This document shows, piece after piece, positions 28,626-37,125 of a DNA stretch of 64,000 nucleotides. The DNA comes from Lewinella sp. 4G2 (GTDB taxonomy: Bacteria; Bacteroidota; Bacteroidia; Chitinophagales; Saprospiraceae): positions 2,108,001-2,172,000 of the forward strand of contig NZ_LVWJ02000014.1 in NCBI RefSeq assembly GCF_001625015.1. The letters are read 5' to 3'. The position numbers were made by a program, and so were the translations under genes. Each line of letters opens with the position of its first letter. The first letter of the stretch is position 1. The notes under the pieces are model-generated. The model was not told the origin of the DNA and did not search any database. It saw only the letters and a list, made by a program, of their open reading frames with translations.

Positions 28626-30353
28626 ATGAAGGATACTCACGAACAATTCGACGACCTGGTGCGCCAAGGGCTGGAGAACCTACCTCCCGCAGCCGCTACC
28701 CCGGCAGCCTGGAACCGCCTGCAGGATGCCCTGGATAACCCGCCCGAGGACCAACTCGTCCGCGACGCACTAAGTCAACTTCCCATTGCCGCGCCGGTAG
28801 GCTGGGCCACCCTCGAACGCCGCCTCGACGCTGCCGCCGGAGACGCGGGCCTGGCCGAAAAACTACGCGGTCTGGAACCCACCCCCGCCCCCGGCGCCTG
28901 GATGGCTTTCGCTGACCAACTAGACGCCAGAACGGCCGAAGAGGTAGATGCCATTGTCCAGGAAAAACTCAGCCTGGAACCCGGCGGGCCGGCCACAGGA
29001 TGGGCGGCTTTGGCTGCGCGGTTGGAACTCATCAAAGAACGGATCCACTGCCTGACGGCCTGGAAGATCACCGAGCTTTCCCTGATGGCCAGCTTCTTGT
29101 TGTTATTGATGCGTTTTGGCCCTACGGGAACAGAAAATCTTAACGCCTTCCCCGTGGACGCTGATGTTCCCACACGAGCTGACGTGCAATTTGAAGGTCA
29201 GGGCGTCAACCCCATTGCCACCGTCGATCTGGCAGCGACAGAATCAACGAAGGCGGTTCGGTATATGCCATCGTCCGTTGGAAATTCAGAAGATGGTGCC
29301 GCGGAGAATTACCACTCTGATATTATAGCAAGCTTAGCAGCTTCTGAAAACGCTGCTGGACCAATAACCGAAGGGCAAGATGCTGTCGGTACACGCGTAG
29401 GCAATCCGGAGTTGCTACCTACTGCAGGCCAATCAACCGAGACGGCTGCCCAAATCACAGGACTGAATAACCGGCCCATACTCCTTGCGACGGCGCTGGT
29501 GCCCGGTCTGGGGCTGCCCAATCTGCAACGGGATGGAGCAGTGCCCGAGCGGAAGATTCTGATCACTTCCCAACCGGCGCAGGTTACGCCGAAAGCATCT
29601 GGTATCTACCTGAATGCCTTCGCCTCGCCCTTCGATGTGAACCAGATCATCACGCGGTACATTCCCGTCTACGATCTCGAAGTATTGGCGGATAACCGCT
29701 TTACCCAGGGTAGTTCCTACGGTTTGCAGCTGGAATCCGTAAAGGGTAAATCCCGCTTCCAAATTGGGGCGGTGTACAGTGAAACCAGTTACATCCCTAC
29801 GGCCCTGAAGTGGTACCTGCAGGAGGACCTACCGATCTTCGAGCCCGTGAATGGTTACAGCCGCTTTAACTACGCGCGGGTGGAAGTGCCCCTGACGTTC
29901 ACCCAGGTATTTGCGGAGAGTGATAAGTGGCGCTGGAGCGCACAGGCCTCCGCCAGCCTTTCCGTGATCGCCCGGTCTTCCTTCTTTGTGGATGACGATG
30001 AGATCGTGCAAGCGCTTAATTTGCGGGAAGAGCGTGGTGCGGCCGCCGCGGAATTCCTACCCGGCGGTGGTGGCGGTCGTAACGCCGTTGACCGTAAGGA
30101 CCTGCGCCAGTTGACGGACCCAACCCTTGGCATCTTCCAGGGTGGTGGCTTGTTCGAAAATTCGGGATTATACCTGGGTGGTGGATTCATGGTAGAGCGC
30201 ATTCTCTCGCCCCGGAGCAGTATTTATCTCTCGCCAACCTTCGGCCGCGCCGTTTACCTCAATCCGGAAAAAATTGGCTTAGGCCCCTATCAGGATCGCA
30301 TCCATACTGGCCAATTACGCGTAGGAGCTCGCTACAAATTAGGGCAGCAATAA
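28626..30353 (+). CDS. Probable anti-sigma-type membrane protein with four N-terminal repeats
   Basis: A 575-residue protein four bases downstream of the ECF sigma gene. Residues 11-140 hold four short repeats with the pattern L-x-x-x-L-x-x-x-P-x-x-x-x-x-x-W-x-x-L-x-x-x-L (for example LVRDALSQLP followed by GWATLERRL). One transmembrane helix follows (LSLMASFLLLLMRFG, about 149-163), then about 400 residues likely outside the cytoplasmic membrane. The C-terminal part (about 310-575) has alternating strand patterns and resembles outer-membrane beta-barrel domains of the phylum. Arrangement and topology fit an anti-sigma factor that holds the sigma factor through the N-terminal part. This role is inferred from position; I do not recognise the family. 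Confidence 0.65.
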   Translation: MKDTHEQFDDLVRQGLENLPPAAATPAAWNRLQDALDNPPEDQLVRDALSQLPIAAPVGWATLERRLDAAAGDAGLAEKLRGLEPTPAPGAWMAFADQLDARTAEEVDAIVQEKLSLEPGGPATGWAALAARLELIKERIHCLTAWKITELSLMASFLLLLMRFGPTGTENLNAFPVDADVPTRADVQFEGQGVNPIATVDLAATESTKAVRYMPSSVGNSEDGAAENYHSDIIASLAASENAAGPITEGQDAVGTRVGNPELLPTAGQSTETAAQITGLNNRPILLATALVPGLGLPNLQRDGAVPERKILITSQPAQVTPKASGIYLNAFASPFDVNQIITRYIPVYDLEVLADNRFTQGSSYGLQLESVKGKSRFQIGAVYSETSYIPTALKWYLQEDLPIFEPVNGYSRFNYARVEVPLTFTQVFAESDKWRWSAQASASLSVIARSSFFVDDDEIVQALNLREERGAAAAEFLPGGGGGRNAVDRKDLRQLTDPTLGIFQGGGLFENSGLYLGGGFMVERILSPRSSIYLSPTFGRAVYLNPEKIGLGPYQDRIHTGQLRVGARYKLGQQ

Positions 30354-30368
30354 AACTGGCTCGTCTTC

Positions 30369-30376
30369 TATCTTCG
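30369..30376 (+). promoter_or_regulatory. -7-like element before proB
   Basis: TATCTTCG resembles TACCTTCG and TACCTTTG found before 21563, 33990 and 20507. The distance to the proB ATG is 46 bases, longer than at the other genes. Confidence 0.3.
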
Positions 30377-30391
30377 CCGCTGCAAAGGGCC

Positions 30392-30430
30392 ATGAATACC
30401 ATGGAGCCCGATCGCCTGGCGTATGTATAG
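30392..30430 (+). CDS. Possible 12-codon leader peptide overlapping the proB start
   Basis: ATG 30392 opens a frame of 12 codons (MNTMEPDRLAYV) whose stop at 30428-30430 lies just inside proB, in another frame. Such an overlap could couple translation of the two. It may equally be chance, and there is no codon bias to judge in so short a frame. Confidence 0.2.
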   Translation: MNTMEPDRLAYV

Positions 30431-31184
30431 ATCCGTTGTAATCAAGGTAGGTACTAATGTGCTGACACGGCCCGACGGCCGGTTGGACGTAACGAATATC
30501 AGCCATTTGGTTGATCAGATTGCCGCGCTAAAGCGAGCGGGGGTTTCCCTTGTACTGGTCTCTTCGGGAGCCGTAGGGGCGGGCCGGGAACTATTGACCG
30601 TCGGGGAGGAGTTCGGCGACGTCGCCCGCCGGCAGGTACTCAGCGCTATCGGTCAGGTACGGCTTATGGAGTTGTACCGCCAATTGTTTGCGGGCCACCA
30701 ATTATTGTGCGCGCAAGTACTGGCCACGAAAGGAGACTTTCGCGATGAACTCCACGCCGACAATATGCTGAATTGCTTCCGGGCGCTCCTCCACGATCAG
30801 ATCGTGCCGGTGGTGAACGAGAACGATGTGGTGTCCGTCACCGAACTCATGTTTACGGATAACGACGAACTGGCTGGCCTTGCCGCACGGATGCTGGAGG
30901 TTGATGCCCTAATCATCCTCTCCAGCGTGGACGGGCTCTACGATGGCCCGCCCGACGCTTCGGAGAGCCGACTGATTCGCGAAGTGGCGGCGGCGGATGA
31001 ATCCGTGCACAGCTTCGTGCAGGAAGCCAAGACCAGCTTTGGCCGCGGCGGAATGGCAACGAAGCTGCGGATTGCGGGGGAAACCGCCCGGGAGGGCATC
31101 CCGGTCCTGCTTGGTAATGGCCGGGCCCCGAACATCCTCGAAGCCTTGCTGACGAAGGAGTGGCCGGGGACCCGCGTATCGTAA
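30423..31184 (+). CDS. proB: Glutamate 5-kinase without PUA domain
   Basis: This enzyme phosphorylates L-glutamate to glutamyl 5-phosphate, the first step of proline synthesis. The 253-residue protein has the amino-acid-kinase fold, with VVIKVGTNVL at the N-terminus, LVLVSSGAVGAGR, NENDVVSVTELMFTDNDELA and GRGGMATKLRIA. It ends after the kinase domain, so the C-terminal PUA domain of the E. coli enzyme is absent; shorter ProB proteins of this kind are known. No proA gene is adjacent. It is convergent with the minus-strand gene at 31228. Confidence 0.93.
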   Translation: MYRSVVIKVGTNVLTRPDGRLDVTNISHLVDQIAALKRAGVSLVLVSSGAVGAGRELLTVGEEFGDVARRQVLSAIGQVRLMELYRQLFAGHQLLCAQVLATKGDFRDELHADNMLNCFRALLHDQIVPVVNENDVVSVTELMFTDNDELAGLAARMLEVDALIILSSVDGLYDGPPDASESRLIREVAAADESVHSFVQEAKTSFGRGGMATKLRIAGETAREGIPVLLGNGRAPNILEALLTKEWPGTRVS

Positions 31185-31227
31185 GCCAAGGGAAAGGTAC
31201 CAAAGAGTGGTTTCAGCTAGGAGCCCG

Positions 31228-32739
31228 CTAACGCCACACGTTAGGATGGGGGACCATTTGGTTAACTCGATACTGGGCGTAATTCCAGGAACGCCAGTCT
31301 GCGTAGCGATAGGTACTCGTGTAGCGGCGTTTATCGCCAACTACGTCTACGGCAATGGCTTTGGGGTGGGTATAGAGGAGGAAGTCGTTGCGGCCGCCGA
31401 AACCGTAATAGAGATAATCCCAATCAATCTCTGTAGTGTCCTGGGTGCTCAGGTTATAGCGGGTGATCACCCCGGCCCAATTGATGGCGCCGAAGAGTAG
31501 TAGGCTCAACCAGAGAGCCATCCCGTTGCTGTGCAGCAGGTAGGTCAGACTAAGTTGTTGAGTTACCTTTCGGTAGAGGGTGAGCAGTCCAAACGCCAAA
31601 ATCAGGAGGGCAATGAAAACGTAGATTCGACCAATGGCAAGGCCGTAAGCATCCACGTAATGGTAATTCCGCAGGCCAACGGAAAGGAGCAGGAGGAAAT
31701 TCTGGGCCACCCAGGCGACGGCAAGTGGCTTCAGCCCCGGCGTAGCGAGAAAGTTGAGGCTCCCCCGGAAGAAGTAGAGGATGACACCCATCGCTAGGAA
31801 GATGGAGGCGATGAGATGAGTCGTACCCGCGTGTACGTACTGGCTGAGGGTGGCGGCGGTCAGCTCGTCCGTACTCAACCACACGTAACGTAGGTCGGCC
31901 AGGTTAACGGTCAGTAACAAAACGTTGAGGATGGCCAAAGTAGAGATGGCCAGACGTGCCTCCCGTTTCAATTTTTTATAGGTCCTGAAGGGAGGTAGAA
32001 GTACTTCGAAATCAGACTGATGGGGAGCTAATTCATCCGTAAACCCGGCCTGTAGGTCGACGAGGCTTGACTTGCGCGTCTTCACAAGCGTAGCCGTCGC
32101 TATTACTGCCCCGAGGAGCATCAGTAAAAGTGTAGGCAGAAGGGTAGATGAAAGCTCAACGTCAGAGAAGTATAGACTGATCTCGCCGAAGAGATCTCCC
32201 AGGGCAGCGTTACCGAGCAGGTAGAAAAGGAAGAAAGGGGTGGCAATTATCAGTGCTGCCAGAACGGGGCCGAGTTGCCGATAGAAGCGTGTGGTCCAGG
32301 AAGCGTCGTGGTTGCTATGGAATTTTTTCAGCCGGGGCAGTAGTCCTGCGGTAAGGTGGAAGCAGCCCAGGAGTAGTCCAAACCAAATGAAGCGCAGTTC
32401 CCGAGCTTGCACGCACCCCACGAAGAGCAAAAGGCTGATGTGGTGAGCCACTAGGCTGGCCGGGGAGTTCACGATAACGACTGCCACTGCACTGAAGAGC
32501 AGTCCGCCCGTTACCCACGGGAAACTTCGGTATTTAGGCAGGTCCGGTCGTAAGCGGAGGGCCGTCAACAACAAGAGAGTGTCGAAGATGAGTACGTTCA
32601 GGCCCAGTTCGTAATGGAAGAAGAGGAAGGCATAGCTTGCGGCCAGGCCTAGAGTGGCAATCAGCGACTTGGAAAGGGATGGGGCAATGGCGGCTGTTTC
32701 GCCTTGCGTAGTGCTTTGAATTTCAAAGTTATGGTCCAT
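31228..32739 (-). CDS. Multipass membrane protein of the DUF4173/DUF4153 type
   Basis: A 503-residue integral membrane protein with about twelve hydrophobic segments. The C-terminal part has NWAGVITRYNL, DWDYLYYG and DWRSWNYAQYRV, which resemble conserved motifs of DUF4173/DUF4153 proteins (N-RYN, D-x-DYL, DWR-x-x-N). Function is unknown. It is the last gene of a minus-strand group with a winged-helix regulator and a small membrane protein upstream, separated from them by a 118-base gap. Such DUF proteins often stand beside small winged-helix regulators, which supports a common unit. Confidence 0.75.
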   Translation of the reverse strand: MDHNFEIQSTTQGETAAIAPSLSKSLIATLGLAASYAFLFFHYELGLNVLIFDTLLLLTALRLRPDLPKYRSFPWVTGGLLFSAVAVVIVNSPASLVAHHISLLLFVGCVQARELRFIWFGLLLGCFHLTAGLLPRLKKFHSNHDASWTTRFYRQLGPVLAALIIATPFFLFYLLGNAALGDLFGEISLYFSDVELSSTLLPTLLLMLLGAVIATATLVKTRKSSLVDLQAGFTDELAPHQSDFEVLLPPFRTYKKLKREARLAISTLAILNVLLLTVNLADLRYVWLSTDELTAATLSQYVHAGTTHLIASIFLAMGVILYFFRGSLNFLATPGLKPLAVAWVAQNFLLLLSVGLRNYHYVDAYGLAIGRIYVFIALLILAFGLLTLYRKVTQQLSLTYLLHSNGMALWLSLLLFGAINWAGVITRYNLSTQDTTEIDWDYLYYGFGGRNDFLLYTHPKAIAVDVVGDKRRYTSTYRYADWRSWNYAQYRVNQMVPHPNVWR

Positions 32740-32797
32740 AGGATTGGAATTTTTTAGTCGGTAAAGTGATGTTTTTGTTGCTTGCCAATTAACGGGG

Positions 32798-32811
32798 CAC
32801 CTGCGGCAGCG
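32798..32811 (+). repeat. Intergenic copy of the dispersed CACCTGCGGCAGCG motif
   Basis: CACCTGCGGCAGCG stands in the 118-base gap between two minus-strand genes. Flanking sequence CCAATT...GGGGC and GCCCCAATTGG (ending near 32854) forms an imperfect inverted repeat around it, perhaps a terminator of the regulator gene. Other copies are listed in the findings. Confidence 0.6.
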
Positions 32812-32857
32812 ACACGCAGTGAGTCGCGTACTTAATCGGGGCGCCCCAATTGGCTGC

Positions 32858-33184
32858 TTAATTATCGATGCGCTTGATGAAAGCTTCGAGTTCCGCTAAA
32901 TGTGCTTCGAAGGCCTTGCGGCCAGCCGGGGTGGCGCGGTAGCTGGTCTTGGGCTTGTCGTCGACAAACTTCTTCTCGACCTGCACCTGGTGCTCTTTGA
33001 CCAGCGCCTTGAGGTGAGAGGCGAGGCTGCCGTCCGTCAACTTAAGTGCTTTGCGAAGTTCGACGAACTCTACCCACTCATTGACCATCAGCAGGGCCAT
33101 GATGCCCATCCGCGTACGGTGGTTGAAAAGTTTATTGAGGCCACCGATGTTGATGGCGGGATTTTTAATGCTAACGTCTTTCAT
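32858..33184 (-). CDS. Winged-helix transcriptional regulator
   Basis: A protein of 108 residues from the ATG at 33184 (minus strand), read as MKDVSIKNPAINIGGLNKLF. It has a winged helix-turn-helix: RMGIMALLMVNEWVEFVELR, then ALKLTDGSLASHLKALVKEH as the recognition helix, then a wing with KTSYRATPAGRKAF. The fold is that of small MarR/ArsR-like regulators. Its start codon overlaps the stop of the preceding membrane protein gene (ATGA), so the two are translationally coupled. It probably regulates its own operon. A longer frame to 33253 exists but would read back into the upstream gene. Confidence 0.88.
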   Translation of the reverse strand: MKDVSIKNPAINIGGLNKLFNHRTRMGIMALLMVNEWVEFVELRKALKLTDGSLASHLKALVKEHQVQVEKKFVDDKPKTSYRATPAGRKAFEAHLAELEAFIKRIDN

Positions 33185-33831
33185 GCTTGGTCGTATTTGC
33201 GGTACATCCAGGCACCGTAGATGATGTGGCAGACCCCGAAACCGAAGGCCCAAAAGTGAAGGCCGTAGCCGATAAAGAAGCAGGAGATGAGGCCGAGGAT
33301 GACCATCACGTAGCCGAGCGTGCTCAATTCTTCCTTAGCGTAACCGCTACCGTTGAGCAGGGCTAATCCATAAAAGGTAAGGGTTGCCGGCGCGATGAGC
33401 CCTCCGTGTTCGTGGTAGATCAGGGCAACGCAGAATACGCCGCCGACAACGAGGGGGACCAGCAGGTGGAAGAACAATTTGTACCCTTTATCGTCGAGAA
33501 TAACCTGCCCGAGCCGGCTGGCCCGTTTGGAAGTGAAGTAGTACCCACCCACAAAAGAACCCACCATAACGGTAGCGGCCACGCCCAGAATGAAGGGTAG
33601 GGGAGCAATCCCCCACGGATGTTCGGATACTAATCTTAGCGAGCGGTTGATAAATACTACATCCTGACCGGCGGCAAACTGGTAGGCGGTAATCAACAAC
33701 GCACCCGTCAACGCCAAGCTACCGGCGCAGATGCCGGAAAGACCACTTAAACCAATGAAGTACCGGGACCGCTCCATGAGTGAGCGAATTTCCCGAAGGT
33801 CACTGATTGGCGTCGAGATTTTCTTAGTCAT
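33181..33831 (-). CDS. Small multipass membrane protein coupled to a regulator
   Basis: A 216-residue protein with about six hydrophobic segments, for example LSGICAGSLALTGALLITAY, LPFILGVAATVMVGSFVGGY, LLVPLVVGGVFCVALIYH and YVMVILGLISCFFIGYGLHF. No catalytic motif or named family is recognised. The TGA stop overlaps the ATG of the winged-helix gene. A good Bacteroidota promoter lies just upstream on the minus strand. The pairing suggests that this protein and the regulator act together, for example as a membrane sensor or a target under its control. Confidence 0.75.
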   Translation of the reverse strand: MTKKISTPISDLREIRSLMERSRYFIGLSGLSGICAGSLALTGALLITAYQFAAGQDVVFINRSLRLVSEHPWGIAPLPFILGVAATVMVGSFVGGYYFTSKRASRLGQVILDDKGYKLFFHLLVPLVVGGVFCVALIYHEHGGLIAPATLTFYGLALLNGSGYAKEELSTLGYVMVILGLISCFFIGYGLHFWAFGFGVCHIIYGAWMYRKYDQA

Positions 33832-33847
33832 AAAGAACTTTGAGTTG

Positions 33848-33880
33848 CAAAGTTAATGCCGGGCGTACTACATTTGCAAA
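33848..33880 (-). promoter_or_regulatory. Bacteroidota-type promoter (TTTG-N21-TAACTTTG)
   Basis: On the minus strand, TTTG (33880-33877) is followed after 21 bases by TAACTTTG (33855-33848). This fits the -33 TTTG / -7 TAnnTTTG consensus with normal spacing. It lies 17 bases before the start of the membrane protein gene, so the leader would be short. It is the clearest promoter in the window. Confidence 0.65.
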
Positions 33881-33958
33881 CCAATTTCACGGTTATTACT
33901 GCGTTTGACGTAGCGAATGCCGTAACCTGATCAGGGACTTAGTCCCGCTCATTCTTGC

Positions 33959-33966
33959 TACCTTCG
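33959..33966 (+). promoter_or_regulatory. -7-like element at the head of the polysaccharide locus
   Basis: TACCTTCG stands 24 bases before the UpxY-type ATG at 33990. A small palindrome, GGGACTTAGTCCC, lies just upstream near 33934-33946. This is the only intergenic space before the long plus-strand series, so the main promoter of the locus should be here. Confidence 0.4.
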
Positions 33967-33989
33967 CGCTTACCAGCTCTCTACCTTTA

Positions 33990-34628
33990 ATGTCCTTAAC
34001 TATCACTACGCTAAACCACCGATTGCGCGCGCGCGTCCCCTCCCGGACGGACGATCTGCACGTCACGGAAAAGCGTTGGTTTGCCGTCAGAACCTCCAGC
34101 CGCCACGAGAAGCGGGCCGTGCAGGAATTGCGCAAAGCAGGTATCGAGGCTTACATCCCTTTGCGGGAAAAGGTCGTCCAGTACGCCAGCAAAACCGTTA
34201 GTCGAGAGCTGCCCCTCTTGACTGGATACGTATTCGTACGCATCGTATTGGCGGAAGAGCTGACCGTTCGTAAAGCTCACTATACCGCAGGGTTTGTTAC
34301 CCTCGGGCGGGACCGCCGCCGAGTCCTGGACGAAGAGATCGAGGTGCTGAAAAAACTAAGTACGGACCGGCAACTGGACTGGGTGGAAGTGGAGGAAGCG
34401 TTTGCCTTCAAACCGGGCACACCGGTTGAAATTATTTCCGGGCCACTGGCTGGCGTCCGCGGTACGTACCAGGACAAAAAATCTAAGAAACGTTTCATCA
34501 TTTCTCTGGGTGGCCTCGGGGCCTGCCTGGCTACGTGCGAGATCGACCCCCGTCTTTTGGCGGTCATCGGATCGGACCAGCCCTTGCCGGAAAGCCATTC
34601 CACGGAGAATACAAAACCTCTTTGGTAG
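33990..34628 (+). CDS. UpxY-type NusG-like transcription antiterminator
   Basis: A 212-residue NusG paralogue. The NGN domain starts RWFAVRTSSRHEKRAVQELR, continues through AYIPLREK and LLTGYVFVRI, and the C-terminal KOW-like part has PLAGVRGTYQDKKSKKRF. UpxY proteins of Bacteroides are encoded first in capsule operons and let RNA polymerase read through to the distant genes of that operon only. Its position at the start of a series of about 29 kb on one strand fits that role. The companion UpxZ is not seen. Confidence 0.9.
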   Translation: MSLTITTLNHRLRARVPSRTDDLHVTEKRWFAVRTSSRHEKRAVQELRKAGIEAYIPLREKVVQYASKTVSRELPLLTGYVFVRIVLAEELTVRKAHYTAGFVTLGRDRRRVLDEEIEVLKKLSTDRQLDWVEVEEAFAFKPGTPVEIISGPLAGVRGTYQDKKSKKRFIISLGGLGACLATCEIDPRLLAVIGSDQPLPESHSTENTKPLW

Positions 34629-34742
34629 GATCACCAAGCCGATTATCAGTAAGGATTTACGTGCCACCCGGGTGGTTAGGGGTGAGCGTCTTCGACGCTT
34701 GGACGCCGGAGGCCTATGCCTTCACCAAAGCTTTTTCGCCCA

Positions 34743-35753
34743 ATGATCTTAGTAACCGGAGCGGCGGGCTTTATCGGCCACCACCTCATTAATGCGCTGG
34801 CTACGGCCGGCCACGAGATCATTGGGATCGATAACCTGAATAACTACTACGACCCCCAGATCAAGCGGGACCGTTTAGCAGAAGCCGGGCTCGATCGGAA
34901 GTCCGTTGAAGAGGGTGGGGCGGTAGTCAGTACCCGCTTTCCCAATTACACCTTCCGCAAGTTGGACCTGACCAACTCCCGTGGTATGCAGCGGCTCTTT
35001 GATACTTACCCCATCACTAAAGTTTGCAACCTCGCCGCGCAGGCGGGCGTGCGATACAGTATCACCAACCCCCAGGCCTACGTAGCCGCAAACGTGACCG
35101 GGTTCGTCAACGTGCTGGAAAATTGCCGGCGCAAGGAAATTGAACACCTCGTTTACGCCAGTTCCAGTAGTGTGTACGGGCTCAACGAAAAGGTACCCTT
35201 CAACGAGAAGGACCCGGTTAACCACCCCGTCAGCCTTTACGCGGCTACCAAGATCAGTAATGAGTTAATGGCTCATACCTACAGCCATTTGTACGGATTC
35301 CCCACCACGGGGCTGCGCTTCTTTACGGTGTACGGACCCTACGGCCGGCCGGATATGGCCTACAGTCTCTTCAGTGATGCCATCCTGAACGACCGGCCCA
35401 TTAAGGTATTCAACCACGGAAAGATGTCGCGCGACTTTACCTACGTGGGCGACATCGTGGAGGGCGTACGGCGGGTGCTGACCATGCCCATCCCGGAGCG
35501 GAAGGGAACACCCAATACCGTTTATAACATTGGTAATGGCAGCCCCGTCAGCCTGCTGGAGTTCATCGAGACGATGGAACGACACCTTGGTAAGGTGGCC
35601 CAGAAGGAGTACTTAGGTATGCAGCCGGGCGACGTCGAGAAAACATTCGCCGATACCACGGCACTGGAGCGAGACTACGGTTACCGCGCGCAGACGAGCC
35701 TCGATGTGGGCATCAAGTCATTCGTGGATTGGTACAAAGCTTACTACGGATAG
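34743..35753 (+). CDS. NAD-dependent epimerase, UDP-glucuronate 4-epimerase type
   Basis: A short-chain dehydrogenase/reductase of 336 residues. It shows the nucleotide-binding ILVTGAAGFIGHHL, GIDNLNNYYDPQIKRDRL typical of UDP-glucuronate epimerases (CapI/LpsL group), ASSSSVYG, and the catalytic SLYAATKISNELMAHTY (Tyr-x-x-x-Lys). It should convert UDP-glucuronate to UDP-galacturonate in the cytoplasm. ATG 34743 is chosen because the Rossmann motif starts directly after it; ATG 34716 in frame would add nine residues and has GGAGG before it. Confidence 0.88.
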   Translation: MILVTGAAGFIGHHLINALATAGHEIIGIDNLNNYYDPQIKRDRLAEAGLDRKSVEEGGAVVSTRFPNYTFRKLDLTNSRGMQRLFDTYPITKVCNLAAQAGVRYSITNPQAYVAANVTGFVNVLENCRRKEIEHLVYASSSSVYGLNEKVPFNEKDPVNHPVSLYAATKISNELMAHTYSHLYGFPTTGLRFFTVYGPYGRPDMAYSLFSDAILNDRPIKVFNHGKMSRDFTYVGDIVEGVRRVLTMPIPERKGTPNTVYNIGNGSPVSLLEFIETMERHLGKVAQKEYLGMQPGDVEKTFADTTALERDYGYRAQTSLDVGIKSFVDWYKAYYG

Positions 35754-35790
35754 TCAGGTAGCTCTTGAGCTATCCTGCTACCACCCTAGA

Positions 35791-37125
35791 ATGAAAGCCA
35801 AAAAGCGCGTATTGATCATCACCTACTACTGGCCACCCAGTGGGGGAATCACCGTGCTGCGCTGCCTCAAGATCGCCAAGTACTTGCGGGATTACGGTTG
35901 GGAGCCGGTGATTTACACCGCGAAGGATGCTCATTATCCAACCATCGACCCGAGCAATGAAAAGGACGTGCCAGAGGGACTGGAAATCATTCGCCAACCC
36001 ATTTGGGAGCCCTACGCGTTGTACAAGAAATTCGTAGGGAAACCGGCGGATGAGAACGTCAATAATATCTTCTACACCGACGATAAGGACGGCGGCTGGA
36101 AGCATAACCTGGCGGTTTGGGTCCGTAGTAATTTCTTCATCCCCGACGCTCGCGCCACCTGGATCAAGAGTTCCGTCTCGTTCCTTACTCAGTACCTGCG
36201 GCAGCGCCCCGTGGACGCTATATTTAGCGATGGCCCACCCCACACGAACACTCGAATCGCTAACCTCGTAAGTAATGCGACGGGCACCCCCTGGCTAGCG
36301 GATTTTCAGGATCCCTGGACGCAAGTCGACTATTACCAACTCCTCAACCTTACCGGTTGGGGCCGCCGCAAACACGAGCGGATGGAGCAGGAAGCCTTCG
36401 CTGGTGCTACCAAGATGAGCATCGTTAGCCCTACCTGGAAGAAAGAACTGGAGGCAATTGGTGCCCGCAATGTCGGCGTGCTGCCCTACGGCTACGACCC
36501 CCAGGATTTTGCCCATCTGAAGCGCACGGCGCACGAAAAATTTACGCTCATTCATTTGGGCATTATGGGGTACGACCGGAACCCGGTAGTACTCTTTAAA
36601 GCCATCGCTACGCTGAAGGAAGCCGATCCCACTTTCGCCGATCGTTTTGAACTGCGCTTATTCGGGCAGGTCGACTACCGCGTGAAGGAGGCCATGGAAG
36701 CTACCGGCATTGAGGACATCGTCAACTTCGCGGGGAACGTCCCGAGAGCCGAAGCCTTGCAGCAAATGGTGGATTCCCACCGGCTTTTACTGTTACTGAA
36801 CCAACAGGATAATGCGCAGGGTCGCATCCCCGGTAAACTCTTTGAATACCTGGCGGCGCGCCGGCCCGTTTTGAATTTTGGGCCAACCAACAGCGACGTT
36901 GCCGGTATCCTGAACGAAACCGAGAGTGGGCAAACCTTTGCTTACGACGCCGAAGTAGCTGAAGTAACTGAGGCGCTGCGCCGGGCCGACCGGGCATTTC
37001 GGAAGGGAGAAGCCACGGAAGTTGGTGGCAAGGGCATCCAAGCCTACAGCCACCCCGAACTCGTGAAACGCCTCGCCGGCTGGCTCGATGAAATCACTGA
37101 ACCCTCAACGGTAACCGCGGCATGA
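35791..37125 (+). CDS. Glycosyltransferase, family 4-like
   Basis: A protein of 444 residues from ATG 35791; an in-frame start at 35704 would lie inside the epimerase gene. The N-terminus has RVLIITYYWPPSGGITVLR, a typical GT4 acceptor-side motif, then DAIFSDGPPHTNTRIA and WLADFQDPW. The C-terminal GT-B half has LIHLGIMGYDRNPVVLFKAI and GRIPGKLFEYLAARRPVL, with the Glu that binds the donor. It probably adds one sugar to the lipid-linked repeat unit at the inner face of the membrane. The donor is unknown. It overlaps rfbB by four bases (ATGA). Confidence 0.85.
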   Translation: MKAKKRVLIITYYWPPSGGITVLRCLKIAKYLRDYGWEPVIYTAKDAHYPTIDPSNEKDVPEGLEIIRQPIWEPYALYKKFVGKPADENVNNIFYTDDKDGGWKHNLAVWVRSNFFIPDARATWIKSSVSFLTQYLRQRPVDAIFSDGPPHTNTRIANLVSNATGTPWLADFQDPWTQVDYYQLLNLTGWGRRKHERMEQEAFAGATKMSIVSPTWKKELEAIGARNVGVLPYGYDPQDFAHLKRTAHEKFTLIHLGIMGYDRNPVVLFKAIATLKEADPTFADRFELRLFGQVDYRVKEAMEATGIEDIVNFAGNVPRAEALQQMVDSHRLLLLLNQQDNAQGRIPGKLFEYLAARRPVLNFGPTNSDVAGILNETESGQTFAYDAEVAEVTEALRRADRAFRKGEATEVGGKGIQAYSHPELVKRLAGWLDEITEPSTVTAA

